Shown here: positions 24,293-37,790 of the stretch, one piece after another
How the letters are laid out: each line of letters begins with the position of its first letter
How positions within the stretch are numbered: the stretch's first letter is position 1
NCBI GenBank assembly: GCA_940671915.1
Contig: CALNVZ010002100.1
Span: 5,650,606 to 5,714,605 of the forward strand
Direction: 5' to 3'
DNA: 64,000 nt
Source: Paracentrotus lividus
Lineage: Eukaryota; Echinodermata; Echinoidea; Camarodonta; Echinidae
Program-made: the position numbers and the translations under genes
Notes under the pieces: model-generated
Database searches by the model: none
What the model saw: only the letters and a program-made list of their open reading frames with translations
What the model was told of the DNA's origin: nothing

Positions 24293-26149
24293 CTGGAGAA
24301 GATTTGTAAAATGAATTACAGCAGATTTAATCGGAGCGATATGGATAAAAGGTGAAGCTCAAGATACCACTGTCCGCTTCCTTCGTAATAGACTAGAAAT
24401 GCTGATATTCGAAGTGATAAAAGCAAAATATAGTCAGTGAGAGAACTGCAGAGCAAAGTAAACGAACACCGTGTCTCAGAAGTATTTACGTGCGATTGCA
24501 ACAGAAGAAAGAGCTGATATGAATGAACTTGGCGAGGCACCTCAGTTTTGTTGATATCGAACTACCAACAAACCCCGTGGTGGCATCTACTTGTGCGTTT
24601 GATATGCTTAGACCAGTCCAATGTACGGGGGTGTACACCTATTGATAGCATGGGACTCTAAATACCATGCGTGATAAAGATGCGCGGTGGCAAAGGAAGC
24701 AGTTGTGTGAATGTGAATGGGTTGAGTATTAAAATGAGTTACCTTGTGATTGATTTGTTAGCATCTAGGCTACAACCATGAGATTCGATAGAAAATTCAA
24801 AATGTGATTATGCTTTTGAAAAACTTATAGTTTGAGATGAAAACTCACAAAGTTTGTTCATGTAAAAACACAAAATTATATAATTTAATGGATTCTTTTG
24901 GATGTCATTGATATGGCTATTATAGCCATCTAACAAAAATGTTTTGTAGGTCTATTCATTTCTGATCAATCAATACAAATGTGAGTCAATCATAATTGAT
25001 ACATTTAAGTAGGCATATTATAGGCTACTGATATACTTATCATTCACAATCAATTATTTGTTATACATGTACATTTCACATTAATTTGAAGAAAATTATA
25101 TAGGCCTACATGTATTTTGACAATCAAAAAAATTGGAAGATATTTTCCAATAGCACCCCCGTCCACAAAGAGGCTTTTGTTGGTCCACTTACAAGTGCCC
25201 CTGCTTGAACTTTAGTCCTGCCATTACTACTTTTCAATACACACCCATTGGATGGTAGGTACCATTGAAGGGGCCTCTAATCTCTGTTTACATTGCGCTA
25301 CCCTTACCCCCTCCAGTCATGTGATGTGTGACGTCACATCATCGGATAGTAGTATTATGACTGTGTATACATTAGCCAAACAGCACGCTCCTTCACACGC
25401 CTCTGATGTGGAAATGTCAAAGTGATAAGAAACTTTGAATGGTATCTATTTTCGTATTTAATGCAGATGCCGTCTCTACATTTATGACTTACATATTTCA
25501 GCTTACCATGGTAATATATTTATATAGTTTTGTTATTAGCAAGTTGGCATAACTGTTTAAGATTCTACAACAAGATCATTGTCAAGATAGCAAGACAACG
25601 CATCAGGACTGAGGGTCTCTGAACTTTCAATCATAGGGAACCAAAACATCCTACATAATGGGGCCAAACCAAGGGCGTCACGCCAATGCAAAAGTTTATT
25701 GAAAGTATATGACGACAACGCAAAAATAAAGGCACGAAAGGGGTCTGTTGAACTTTCGACTAACACTAAACACCGACAAGCCGGGGGGTGGGGGGGGGGG
25801 GTGCTTGGAGGTAGGCTAGGGGGCGGGGGGGGCTCATTCGGTACGAACTATAGAATATGAACATTCATAATGACTCGTCCAGCTTTCAAAAGTGATGATT
25901 GATCCTTAAACCTAAGTTGAGGGAAATGTGAGGCCTTTATAGAAGGTATCATCAATAATTACAAACCATCTAAGTAGATAACATATCGAAGGCACAGCTA
26001 CTACTATCATGACAGTACGACTACTATCATACCACCACCACCACAACCGAGTACTACTACTCTCTTTCCTAATGAGTATCAATAAATGTATCAAATATGT
26101 TAGGAACTAGAAGTCTTATCGATTGTCGTACATATATCTATTCATTACT

Positions 26150-26251
26150 TTTTATGTTATTTTGTTAATTATGTCAATTACTTTGTATTGTATTATATTT
26201 TGTTTTGTAAGCGCTGTGATATAGTTTACTATGTAGAGCGCACTAAATGCT

Positions 26252-26283
<32 letters not shown>

Positions 26284-26287
26284 CTAT
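26150..26287 (+). repeat. Possible retroposon 3' tail ending in (TTA)n
   Basis: GTAAGCGCTGTGATATAGTT, then ATGTAGAGCGCACTAAATGC and a (TTA)n run. A GCGC-stem followed by an ATT tail is seen at 3' ends of many marine SINE/LINE families. No body or promoter is recognised upstream. Confidence 0.35.
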
Positions 26288-29200
26288 AGTACTACCAACT
26301 ACAACAACGACGACAAAAACAATAACATCAACAACATCATTATGGCACATAAACACTCTTGGTGCTCAATCATTATGATTCCTGGATTGCCTAGGAGCCT
26401 GAATGCCACAGTGCTTTGGCATTTCAAAGAATTTACTTTTACAAGGTTCCAACTATATACCTCACCTGGGTCGAGTGTGGTAAATATCAGAGTCTTGACA
26501 AATGACGCATCTCTAGGAACCCTGTTAGACTATAACGCCTTAACATGTTATGTAAATGACATTGTAAAACTAAGTGATTACGAATTATGGACAAACCCAC
26601 AAATATAAGGCCTACCTATAGGCCCTAAAACTTTGAAATAATGAAAACGTTTTCACTTTCTGGTGCTTAAGTTTCAACTTTGCGTCATCTCTCTGCGGGT
26701 ATAAGAACAGTACATGTCCACCAAGTACCAAGTCTACCATCTGCCTTTCATATATGTTATATCAGAATGCAACAGTCATTGCATGTAGGATTCTTTCCCC
26801 CGTGGTCATTGGACGCATGAAGAGTTTGTAGATGAAAATAAAAACAATGGCACGTGTATGGATGCCACTTGATCGCACAAATGCATTATGCCAAGTAAAA
26901 CACAACGCAGTGATATGATGGCATTGAGTGGAATGTTTATAAACCTGATGATGACTTGGCGGCCTCCCCTCTAGACTCCCAGACCTGCACCTCCGTCATG
27001 CTAAATCGGGACTTGCCCCCTTACCAACCAACGTCATACGGCGATGTTTGAACTGCATGTGAACTACTCCAGAATGTGTAGTCCGACGCGATACGTTCAG
27101 CGTAAGTGATGACAGAGGACCAAAAGTTCGTCTGCATACGTAATGCATCATGTACCCCATGATTTGTTGCGGTTGTAGGGGCTGTGTTGTGTTGTGGCTC
27201 CCTCCGCCTTTTCTCTCGGTACTTCTCAGCATCGGAAGCAAAATAAAGAAAGGTTCCCTCATCTCATGCCGGGAATTCCTCAGGCTTCAATGTCGACTTG
27301 AGATTGTATGTAGGCCTATACAATGTCTGCATCTGTTGGTACGAGGAACGAGGGAAATCGATATAAGCTACAGGGCTAAGCCATAACCACAAATTAGATT
27401 GATTAACGCTTACATGACCGCACATAAGCCGTTAGAGAATGAAATGTTGATTAACATTCATTGTCTTAACGGCATAATGTTAACCTCTTAACAAACTCCC
27501 AGAATATAAATACTGCTTAACTCCGAGAAGAAGTGTATGGATGGTAGTTCTATCAGGATGCGTTTATATAGAGGACACTGCGCGACGGATTACAGTGTTA
27601 TATGGACAGGATTTCAGGGCATGGGGTGCTTGTTGATGACTGAGAAGCGCAGTCAGGATGCTGTCGTTTCGTCATGATCCTGTGTTCATAGGCCATCCGG
27701 GGAGACAAAACCACAATAAATATATCAGATGTATAATGGACCTTTTGTCAATACCGCAGTTAAGAAATCAGATGATTTGTATATACGGAAACCCTTGGCA
27801 AAATAGGCTAAATTTATATTAATAGACATAAGTTAGAAGGCAAAAAGAAAAACCTTGATACAGAACATTCGAAATGAGACAGCACAAATAATGGAAAAAG
27901 TCTCTGATGATGACTCCGCAAACAAAAGGTCCAAAGCTCGCTTTGCAGGCGCCTTATACTCCATCGCCGAGGCGCCAATCATGAATGGAGTATGCATGCC
28001 ATACCTTTTTTTGGAGAAAAAGGTTATCTCATTGCAAATAGTTATTATAATCCAATCCAAACAAAAAACAAGCTAAGTATTATTGTCCATACTTACAATC
28101 TATATTTCAAGATGAAATTCACTATTGTACACACGACGAGAATCAAATAAGCACAATACAAGGAAAATAGAAGAGATAAAGATCAGGAAAGGAACAAAAT
28201 TATCATTTTCTCCAAAAGAACCCACTTATTTCACACTTATCTTGCTTATGGGGCTATACAGAGCGATAAAGAAAAGGAAATTAAGAGGATGAAGGTGAAC
28301 AATGGAATTTATTAAAATAAGAACTTTTTGAAATTAGTATTTTATGTTTTTAGCTTTTTATTTGATGCCAAACGACCAATAAACAACTTAAAATGGAAGA
28401 AGCGGGAATAGCCCTAACAGAAAGAAAAGGAAAGATCGAGGATGAGAACAGGTTGTGACCAGATCCCAAAATGTCGAAGAGTTTAGTTCACATCCTCAAA
28501 AAAAGGTTGGAATTCCGTCGACAAAAGTGTAGACACACCAACAGCTCTTTTAAAAAGAAGCTTTACACACATGGTTTTAACGCTAAAACTGTTCAATTGT
28601 GAATACCTCACTTACCACGAAAAACATAGCCCACAAAATATTTAACGCAAAAGTAGTCTCTGATTGCGTCATCATGGTCATAGTGATATATTCTGTTAGA
28701 TCAGTACCGTTATTTCTCACCTAACTTATTATTGTGAAAACTAGTGAATTGCATGGAGCAAGCTGACATTCAATGTGACTTTATATAATATTTTAAATAT
28801 TTTTTCCTTTGCAAGGATTAAGTTGCTTTGATATAGCAAGCATTAAGAATTGTAGCGCATTTTAGTGCAGGGGGAGACAAAGTTTGATCAGTATAATACA
28901 GGAAATCGTATCACAGCATAATGTATACAAGAAGAAAATTTGAGACGGGGAAGTAGCGGGCAGGGATAGGGATAAAGAGGAGAAAGAATATGTTTTTAAT
29001 TCAAATACTTGTAAATCCGTTTCGAATCCCAGGGGGTTGCTTTCCAACATTCGAAAGTAAAATGAGAAATAGGAAGAAAAAAAAAAAGAAAAAAAGAAAA
29101 AAGAAAAAGAAAAAAGAAAAAAAAAAGGAAAGATAAACAAGAACATAAAGTTTATTTACCTGCTAGTAATATCCTGGCTGGAAGCACCCGTGTTATAAAG

Positions 29201-30930
29201 GAAACCCGATTTGTTTATCAAATAATGACAGGCCACTTATTTTCATTACATTTAGGGAAAAAAAAACATTGCGTCAATATATAGTCAATCAATAAGATGT
29301 TTGACCAGGTCTCATTGAGGAAAACACCGATTCATTTCCGGCTTGAAATTAAAACACTTTTTAAATCGATTTGACGTTATTTTGGCGACATTTTGCTGTC
29401 CAGGGTATGACGGGATACAGTTCTATTCCCACGACTGTCCACGATGTCTACTCATGATAGGTTGATTTAATCGAAGAAACAGTTATATGAACATTCTAGT
29501 AATCCTTGTGTATAATTACAAGGGCAGATTCCAGTTCAATGTGGTATTAAAATAGTCAATAATCAGTGATCGGTTGCCGATACCCTCATTTGCCAAATAA
29601 GTTTAAGTATATAAGTATAACAGCTGAAATTCGTGCATTTCTTTTATTCAAAAAGTCTTTTATTTGTTTTTATATTTCATTCTTGGCCTCAGTATTAATT
29701 GACTATTTTTGAAATTCTGAAAGAGAAGACCCGCCCCTTTTCATTCCTGGAAGCAATATATGACAAGACCTAGTCATGAAAAAAAGGGGAGACAAAAGAA
29801 CAAAATTAATTTAGGCCGAACGAAGTAAAATGTTGGGAGGTGGGGATTATATAAAATCATAAGTCACGTTATATTTCTCTGAAAACTATGTACATGTTTT
29901 GTTTATATTTGTTGCAAATGAATAATGGCCATGAAACCATTTCAAAGGCAAATAAAAATAAAAAGATCGCCCATATCTTCTGTGCAGTTGCTAAGGACGA
30001 TGCGTGAACCAGAGGTCGTGATTATCCAGCAAAATATGATGAAAGTGTGAAAAGTGTTACCTCTTTGGCCAGTATTCATCTATGAAACCTGTTAAAAGTT
30101 TTCGGAGAAAAGGCATCATGTTTTTCAGAAATACCCGGTTCTGGTCAGCTACTGTTCTCAGGAATGAAAATGGACATGCATTCTTTCAGAATGTACACAT
30201 AATATGGTCGACAATATGCTGACCATGAGCGAAGTATGAAATCATATAAAATACTTGTAAAATTAAGAAATGCACGAATTTCAGCTATGTTGTAATATTT
30301 AAATGTCAAGTGGAGGTAAAAGTACATTGATCGAGAGGGAGAGGAATGTATATTGTGTCTTGCAAAAGGATCAAACGACATTCTCATCCATAACCAAGTG
30401 TGAGACTTTTTTGAGACTGTTAGACTTCGAAAACAGTTTTTTTTTTTTAAATCAAAACTTGATTTCCAAGAAGTAAGTATGTCATGATTAATGATAATGA
30501 TATAAAAAAATTACGGGGGAGGGGTGTGAAGATTGAATAGATTGAAGGTGAGGTTTCCAAATTTTGTTCTTATACTTGAATTGATCAGGAAATGTTTGAC
30601 GGAACTATGCGATGAAGCGATAACGAAAATTAATCAGTCGATTCAAATCAAAATAAAGCCTGGATACGAAACTTTCCTTTATCAACATTGATCAAAGTAT
30701 CCTTGAACATCGGTACAATTACGATACATTCCTTTCAAGTTCCTATCTATACATTGAATACTTCTTGTTACATTCAGATTTGATAGGTAAACGAGCCATT
30801 AACCTCAATATAATGACCTAGATGACTTTCTTCTGTTTTAAAAACGAGGTCAATAGGAATTATATCAAGGTCAAAAAGTAATAATGTCATATCATAACGA
30901 TTGTCCTTTATTTTCGAGCAGGGTATTTTG

Positions 30931-31054
30931 TCAACAATGCTTCTCCCTATCCATGTGTAGATGGGTGTACTGGTAGAATTTGAACGTCTTGTTGTAATGA
31001 TCAACATCATGGGCAGCTCGTAGCACGGCTCGTAGTTTCTTGCTGGAATACTCC
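30931..31054 (-). CDS. Isolated exon-like segment (possible last exon or relic)
   Basis: On the minus strand an acceptor (CTCTCTATAG) precedes one base and 40 codons ending TGA: EYSSKKLRAVLRAAHDVDHY, NKTFKFYQYTHLHMDREKHC. Third positions are unusually rich in C and G for this AT-rich region, and the composition is protein-like. It needs a phase-2 donor upstream, which I could not identify. A longer frame (phase 1) over the same bases is also open but less convincing. I do not recognise the protein. It could be an exon of an unseen gene or a pseudogene piece. Confidence 0.25.
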
Positions 31055-32482
31055 CTATAGAGAGTGAAGAATGTGCACACATTGAGCTCTGACAAGCCTA
31101 AATCCCATGACCGGTGTCATAATGACTGTGTAAATCGCCTTCAGAAATTATTTGAATATGGCAATGCATATAAAACAACACAGTTATTATCATTTCACAT
31201 GTGTTTATCAATGAAACTGAATCATTTCATCTTAAAACCTTGTTATTAATACCGAGTAATAATGATTTCAGAGGAGGATTGAAATAATGTTCTGTGCTTA
31301 TTTTTTCTTTATTTCCACATGACAACACATATTTGGCCATTGACACGGAGGCGCGATTGCTCACTGATTACATGCAGATGTAACGCAATTAACCAACATT
31401 TAAGAGTTTTATAAAGTGACAGGATATTTCAATAGTTACATGAAATACAAGATAACCCGTTCTAAACAGTGATTAAACGTCATTACTTTTATCATTACTG
31501 TCTCGTTACCCTTTTATCATTATTTTATCCGATATTCAAGAGCTTTCCTCTTTATAAGGTTATGACAATGCGGAAACGTCAGACTCCTTACACGATGAAC
31601 TTCCACGGGCTGTTTCCTGGTAATACAGAGAGAAGAAGATTATAATTATGATAATTTACTGTTATACTTTAATCCAGAACATGATTGTCGCCTTCATCCA
31701 TCACAAGATCCAAAATTAATTTCATATCACTTTATGGACACAACAAAGTGAAGTCAAATTAATAAGTAAAATCTTAATGACACATCATTAGAGACAAGAC
31801 AGGGAATTTATAGTAAATGACATGTTGATGATCTTCTAGGTACTGGTACTAGTCTTGTGAACTTGAAATGCTTCGATGTCTTTAAAAGGTAAAATCAGAA
31901 GAAAATTACATGTAAGCTTCAAAATATGTTATGAATAATTAATTAGAATGATGCTTGTCCCTTCACAGTCACAATGTGCATGTTTTTCAAGATGTTCATG
32001 CAGTTATATCCAGATCATGCAAGTTTCTTAACTGTTTCTACTTTGAAGGATTAAAATCCGGATAAACATTATTATTTTCTAAAGACTTGACGTTCTGTTA
32101 CTTCAATGTTGACCTCATTGTCTTTGAGTCAACCACTGAATAAAAGAATATGAATTTGAAACCCGGAATTGAAATCTTCTGGAAATTTCTGACACAATAA
32201 TTTTACGTTTTTGTTTGACAGGATGGTTTTAGTCATTGCAATCACTTGAAACGGGTTAATAAAGAGAAATAGGCTCAAATCCACACAATACGTTGATCCA
32301 CCCATCCACCATCACAATGTTTAAAGATATATTGCAGCTAAAATACATTTTCGACTACATGAAGCTTACAATGCATGCGATTTAACAGTTAATTTGTATA
32401 TTTCAATGTTATCATTCACCCAAGAATAGAATTATTTAATTAAATTACTTTCTCTCCAGCACGCATGGCTGAACTGGTACTA

Positions 32483-32592
<110 letters not shown>

Positions 32593-32883
32593 ACGGTACC
32601 CATTCTCCCACTATTTATAGTAATACCACTTTAAGTATACAGGTGTAACGTCAACTTTTCTAAACAATTAAATAAGTAATAATGTACTTTATACATTTTC
32701 AGAAATATTTATCACACAAAGCGATTCTGCTACAAGACCCAAACCCTACTTAAGTTTACGTTCAATAAGCATTTTATCAACATACATTACTTACAACATT
32801 GAGACAACTACATTGTGCACAGAAGGAGAGAGAGAGAGAGAAAAAAAAAATGAAATAATCTAATTCATAGATGATATGTTTAC

Positions 32884-32992
32884 CTGCGGTGACGTCTGTA
32901 TTCGTCCAGAGAAAAGAAATTGGTGCTAAATCAAATGACGATCCTTCGATTGCAGAGCTAAGCTGTAAGGAAGAAAAGCTTCTGGTGTCCAT
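32884..32992 (-). CDS. Candidate alternative first coding exon of the SLC6 gene
   Basis: ATG (32,990-32,992; context AAAATGG) opens MDTRSFSSLQLSSAIEGSSF, then DLAPISFLWTNTDVTA, and stops at a good donor (CCGCAG|GTAAAC) after 109 bases, phase 1. Exon 1 of the transporter begins at 24,292 in phase 1, and joining them stays in frame through LGRSYLA into the normal start. An internal TTCCTTACAG (acceptor, exon from 32,962) offers a second reading as a 79-base internal exon. The fit of phase and splice sites is the whole case; no family match supports the peptide. Confidence 0.35.
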
Positions 32993-33590
32993 TTTCCATT
33001 ATTTGCTACACTTCATAATGTAAAATGAACTTCAATTCAATTATTGTTAGAGGGTAATAAGTGAATCAACACGCAGATAGCAAAGTCTGTCTTTAATAAC
33101 TACATATATATTTATAAACATGATAACAATATACTCATAAACTCAAAGGTAGCAAAAACTCACCCCAAAAAAAAAAATAAATAAATAAAATAAAAACCCA
33201 ATGACCAAAACACTCAAGAAACTAATAATTTACACTGTTTAACCGAATGCTAAGATGCAATAGACTTTTCACTAGTCTATCCTAGTTTATGGATCTTTCT
33301 TTCCTGGGGACATATAGCGAGGTATTGAAACAACATGCTATTAAAGAAGAACTACAATATTTGGAACCCAGTTTGCATACATTAGTTGTTGCTATGTCGA
33401 GCAAGCCTCGGGCAATCATACTTGCTGTCAAGAAAATAACCTTTGTTGAAAACGTATGCATAGAATTATAATAACTTAGTGATACTGTCTATTATGAGCA
33501 ACTACCAATTATTACGATAAGTAATCAAATTAATACGAAAATTGCAAAAAGTATACATTCTCTCATCAATGCTTGGTCACAATCGGGCTT

Positions 33591-33650
33591 NNNNNNNNNN
33601 NNNNNNNNNNNNNNNNNNNNNNNNNNNNNNNNNNNNNNNNNNNNNNNNNN
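33591..33650. other. Assembly gap, 60 N
   Basis: Run of N; the true size of the missing sequence may differ. Confidence 1.
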
Positions 33651-34709
33651 TTTGTGATTTTTTACATAGCCCTCTGAAAGACCAACTTTGTTGAATGGGT
33701 TACCCTGGTGAAATAAAAAAAAGAAGCTTATTAAATAAAGTTTACAAGATTTTATCTTGATACAATAATTAGTAGCAATGACAACATATTGAAGCCCACA
33801 CAGCAGCTCAGATTATTTTTCGCAAGCCGCCACAAAGTTACAAATCACCTTCAAAATTTTAGTTTGAGATAAATATATACATATATATATATATTCTGCA
33901 ATCTCTGCAAATTCCTATATTTCACTATCTCTTGTATTCAATATAAACTCAATTATTCTTTCATTTGTGAACTTTTATAGGGATCATAATGAACCCTTTA
34001 TAAAATGATGGATGATTGCTTCGCCGGCGTTTCAAGAGGTTACATGAAACTGCCCCAATATTTGGATACCAGGCAAAAGGGATATTATTGACACAATAAC
34101 TCGATCAAAGAGCATTGAATCAAGCGGCCAACAACGATTTCTCTCAAGTGAAATGCAAGCTCATCTAGGCCAAAAGTGTTAGAATTCGCACTATCTGTCA
34201 TCATGAAAGTGTTAAACTCACAGATGAGAATTTATAGTTGGTGCAATGAAAATATAACAACGAAAAAAAAAAAAAATGTCCACATGGGCCTAACTGAGAA
34301 AATGTTCGTTTATAAATACATTTGTATTCATTTCTTTCATTCAAAGGGTTCGTGTCATACCCTATTATTAATCTCAAACATAACAATTTTCAAGTCATCT
34401 AAATATTTTACTAATAATATTTAAAATTATGATAATGATGAAACTAAAAGTCGATATTTTAATATATTGTTGTCTGATTATGCGTAATTCATCCGTGCAC
34501 CTGCAGATATACGATTAAAAACCGATTAATTATTGTCCAGAACATGATTATTAAATGTATAAGAGAAAATAAAATGGCTTATTTACAATTTTACAAGTTT
34601 TCAATATATTCTATAAAAAATTTTCACAACCCTTCCTGATCCCCGGGGTCATGATCATAAAGTTTCGATTGTCGATTATTACGTTTTTCAACTTTGGACT
34701 AATTTCCCT

Positions 34710-34740
<31 letters not shown>

Positions 34741-37483
34741 AAAAAATATCCGATTTAAACACATGTTACAAATCAAAGATAGAAGATCCATGACAAATAT
34801 AATGTAAGGAAAAAAAATATAGGACGTTTGATTTGAATAAAATTCGCCCTCGTTTTAAATGCTCAAGTTTTCTCTTAAAAGACATGGCAAGGTCGACCAA
34901 TATCAAGAGACGAATCGCAATTTGGAAGTTGACAAATTGCGTAAAGAAGGTAAATACAGCTTTGATTGAATTTATTGCTTTATGATAGAAACTTCTAGCG
35001 TCAGGACACAGTGCAAATTTATTTGAAACTTTATTTACAATGGCTCTCAACAATGGCAGTAGAACCCATTATTCTTCAGCCCTGAGACAATTTTTACGAT
35101 CTTTTTGTGATCTTTTGTTATAATCAGATTATATATAGCCTGAGCTTTTTAAAATAAAAAATCAGGTTATGTATATAATATGCTACCATATTGACAACAT
35201 GAAGATTTAGATGCATGAATTTGCTTGGGAGGTTTTGATTTAAAAAAAAAATAAATAAAAAAAAAATTAAAAAATTAAAAAGCACGTGGAAAAAAAACTT
35301 TCCGACCTTGTGCCGAACTTGATAAATCATCATAAAAGTTCGTCCATTTCTGATGGTTGAAAGTCGACTTTGCACTTTGTCCATCATGCACCTCAATGCG
35401 TTTCACCCAGATTCCACCGTTGCCATATAATTTCTTTCAAAATCTATACATTTAGTTTTGCAATCTTTATCAGCAAATATTTATCATGTCATAGATTTAT
35501 GAACACAATGTGACGTCTTATTTTAGAATTTGATTAAAAGGACTGATAGCACAAATAATTGTTACCTTTTCTTTATGTATCTTATAACCTTGAAATAGCA
35601 CATAGTCATCACAGCTCTGCTCATTATGATAATTCATATCAAATCATTAATAAAGGATAGAAGCTTATCGGACCCCTATCCACTGGGACACCACCCCTGG
35701 AATAAATAAAATGCACCCGCTCATTTATTATCTTGACAAAATGACTCTTTGAAAATAATGATATACAATACAATGTCATTTGCCTTTCGTCACAATACCA
35801 CATCGTTCGTTGCACTCACATCTATATAGTTCCACCCTGTGTATTTTAATGCATATCTTTGTATACTGGTGTTCAATGATAGTCACATACAATTGTCTAA
35901 GTTGTTCTTTGGGATATGGATCTCGTTTAACTTTGTACTGATTAATTCCTGTCCTTTGTATACTCTTACTTCCCTTTCCTCTGATTTCTCTCTTCTGCTC
36001 TTCATTATCGTTCTCGTTCTCTCTCTCTTCTCGTTCATCTTCGTCTTGAATTGTCGACCCTTTTTTAATTCTCTTTCTGTCTTTTCTTTTCTTCGGTTCC
36101 TTTTTTCTCCTTTCTCTTTCAGGGATATATATTGTTTTTCTTTCTTGGTATTAATTGCTCTGTTTGATTGAATTATCTATTACTTGAACTGTTACATCAT
36201 ATAAACTTTGACTCGGAGTATCATTTCCCTCTTGTTAACTTTAACTTATTTTATAGACTGTGCCCGTTAAATTTAGTTGTTGTTTAATATGAATTTGCTT
36301 TATTTTTTCGGATAGAATTTCTATATAAGGATAGACTTGACTATTCTATGATTTAGACTGTCTATATTGCAATCTGTTTTTGTTTATTTGTTATATATGA
36401 TATATATGTGCAACTAATATACCTATGTATTCACTTATTGGTATTTTTGATGTACGTGCAAGGACAATTATCGGTCCTGACTGTTTGTCCTTGGTTTTTT
36501 TGTATGAATGATGATGGAAAGATAAAATCCTATATAGATTAACATTATCCCGTCTATTATTATTATTATTAACCGTACATTTGATTTTACAGGTGAGCTT
36601 TCATGGTCCCCTGACATGTAAGCTAACAACTCAAATAATATCAATTAGGCTATTCGAGAATGGAAAATTACTGATGAGAACAAATGCATATGGATACTTA
36701 AACAAAGAAATCTTTGTACTCTGTAATCGTTTGAGATAACGCGTAACACCTTTTGTTATCGTTAATCCTTTATGAGTTATATATTTTGTGCATATGTTTC
36801 CATGTCAGATAGGTTACCCAAAGTTTAATACACCTTTTGTTTACAAAAAGATATGATGAATTAGTAACCCAATGTGTCAAATATTAGCCTACTTGAAACT
36901 TTGTAAAAACAAGAATAGTTTCTTCATGCTCACTCACTTTATAATTTGTTGTAATACAAAAATTAGATTATTATGTAAATTTTTATTCTTAAATTGTATA
37001 TATTTCCAGGCAAAAAGAACAAAAAAAAAAAAAAAAAAAAAAAAAAACTACCACCGACTAGTCCCTCATGATAACTGAGAAAAACAAAAGTTTCTGTAAA
37101 AAACTGTCCTCACTAATCAGTACAGTGATGTCGTGTCAGTAATAAAAATTTCAGGGCATTTTTGTGAGAAAAGACTAAAAATTAATGTAATAGACAGTTT
37201 TGTCTTTTCAAGGCATATGCCTTCTAGTTTTCCATGTATGGCGTTAAAGCTATAACAATTGTCAGAAAGTGTTGTGAAACGTCCAAGGTCGTTGCGGAAC
37301 AAGAAAATCCGGTAGTGGGAGTATCAAATTTCTTTCCCACACTATATAATGCTATATTATTTGATCAACGAATTCTTTTTTTAAAAAAAGGAGAGAGAGA
37401 AAAATTAAATATTATATTTGAAAGATATGTATTTAAATATTGATTTAATCGGTGTCATCATAACTCTTTAATACCATCAATTA

Positions 37484-37790
37484 TTATCATCATCATCATC
37501 ATCATCAATAGCAGCAACGGTAGCAGCAGCAGCAGCTGAACTAGGCTAACAGCAGCAGCAGAAACAGCAGTCACAGCAGAATCAGCAGAAGTAGAAGGCG
37601 GCAGAAGCAGCAGCAGAAGTAGCAGCATAATCAAGAGGAGTAGCAGAGAAAAAGGCAGCAGCAGCGCATACCACCAGAGAAAGCAGGAGCAGCATCTAAA
37701 GCAAGAGCAACATCAGTATAGCAACAACAGGAGAAGAAGCAGCAGAAGCAGAAGCATTCGAAGTAGCAGCAACCAAAACAGAATCAGCTA
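37484..37790. repeat. Degenerate CAG/CAT-rich tract
   Basis: A (CAT)n start, then about 270 bases of interrupted AGCAG, AGAAG and AACAG units. No frame is both long and free of repeats, so a decayed microsatellite is likelier than a poly-Gln or poly-Ser exon. Confidence 0.7.

Noticed and set aside
34766-35396. Two minus-strand ORFs of 90-95 codons
   Set aside because: Partly protein-like, but no recognised domain, codon bias or splice sites.
35839-36530. T-rich segment with a 110-codon hydrophobic frame, considered as a LINE 3' end or membrane protein
   Set aside because: No reverse transcriptase or endonuclease motif and no tail structure; the frame reflects T-rich composition.
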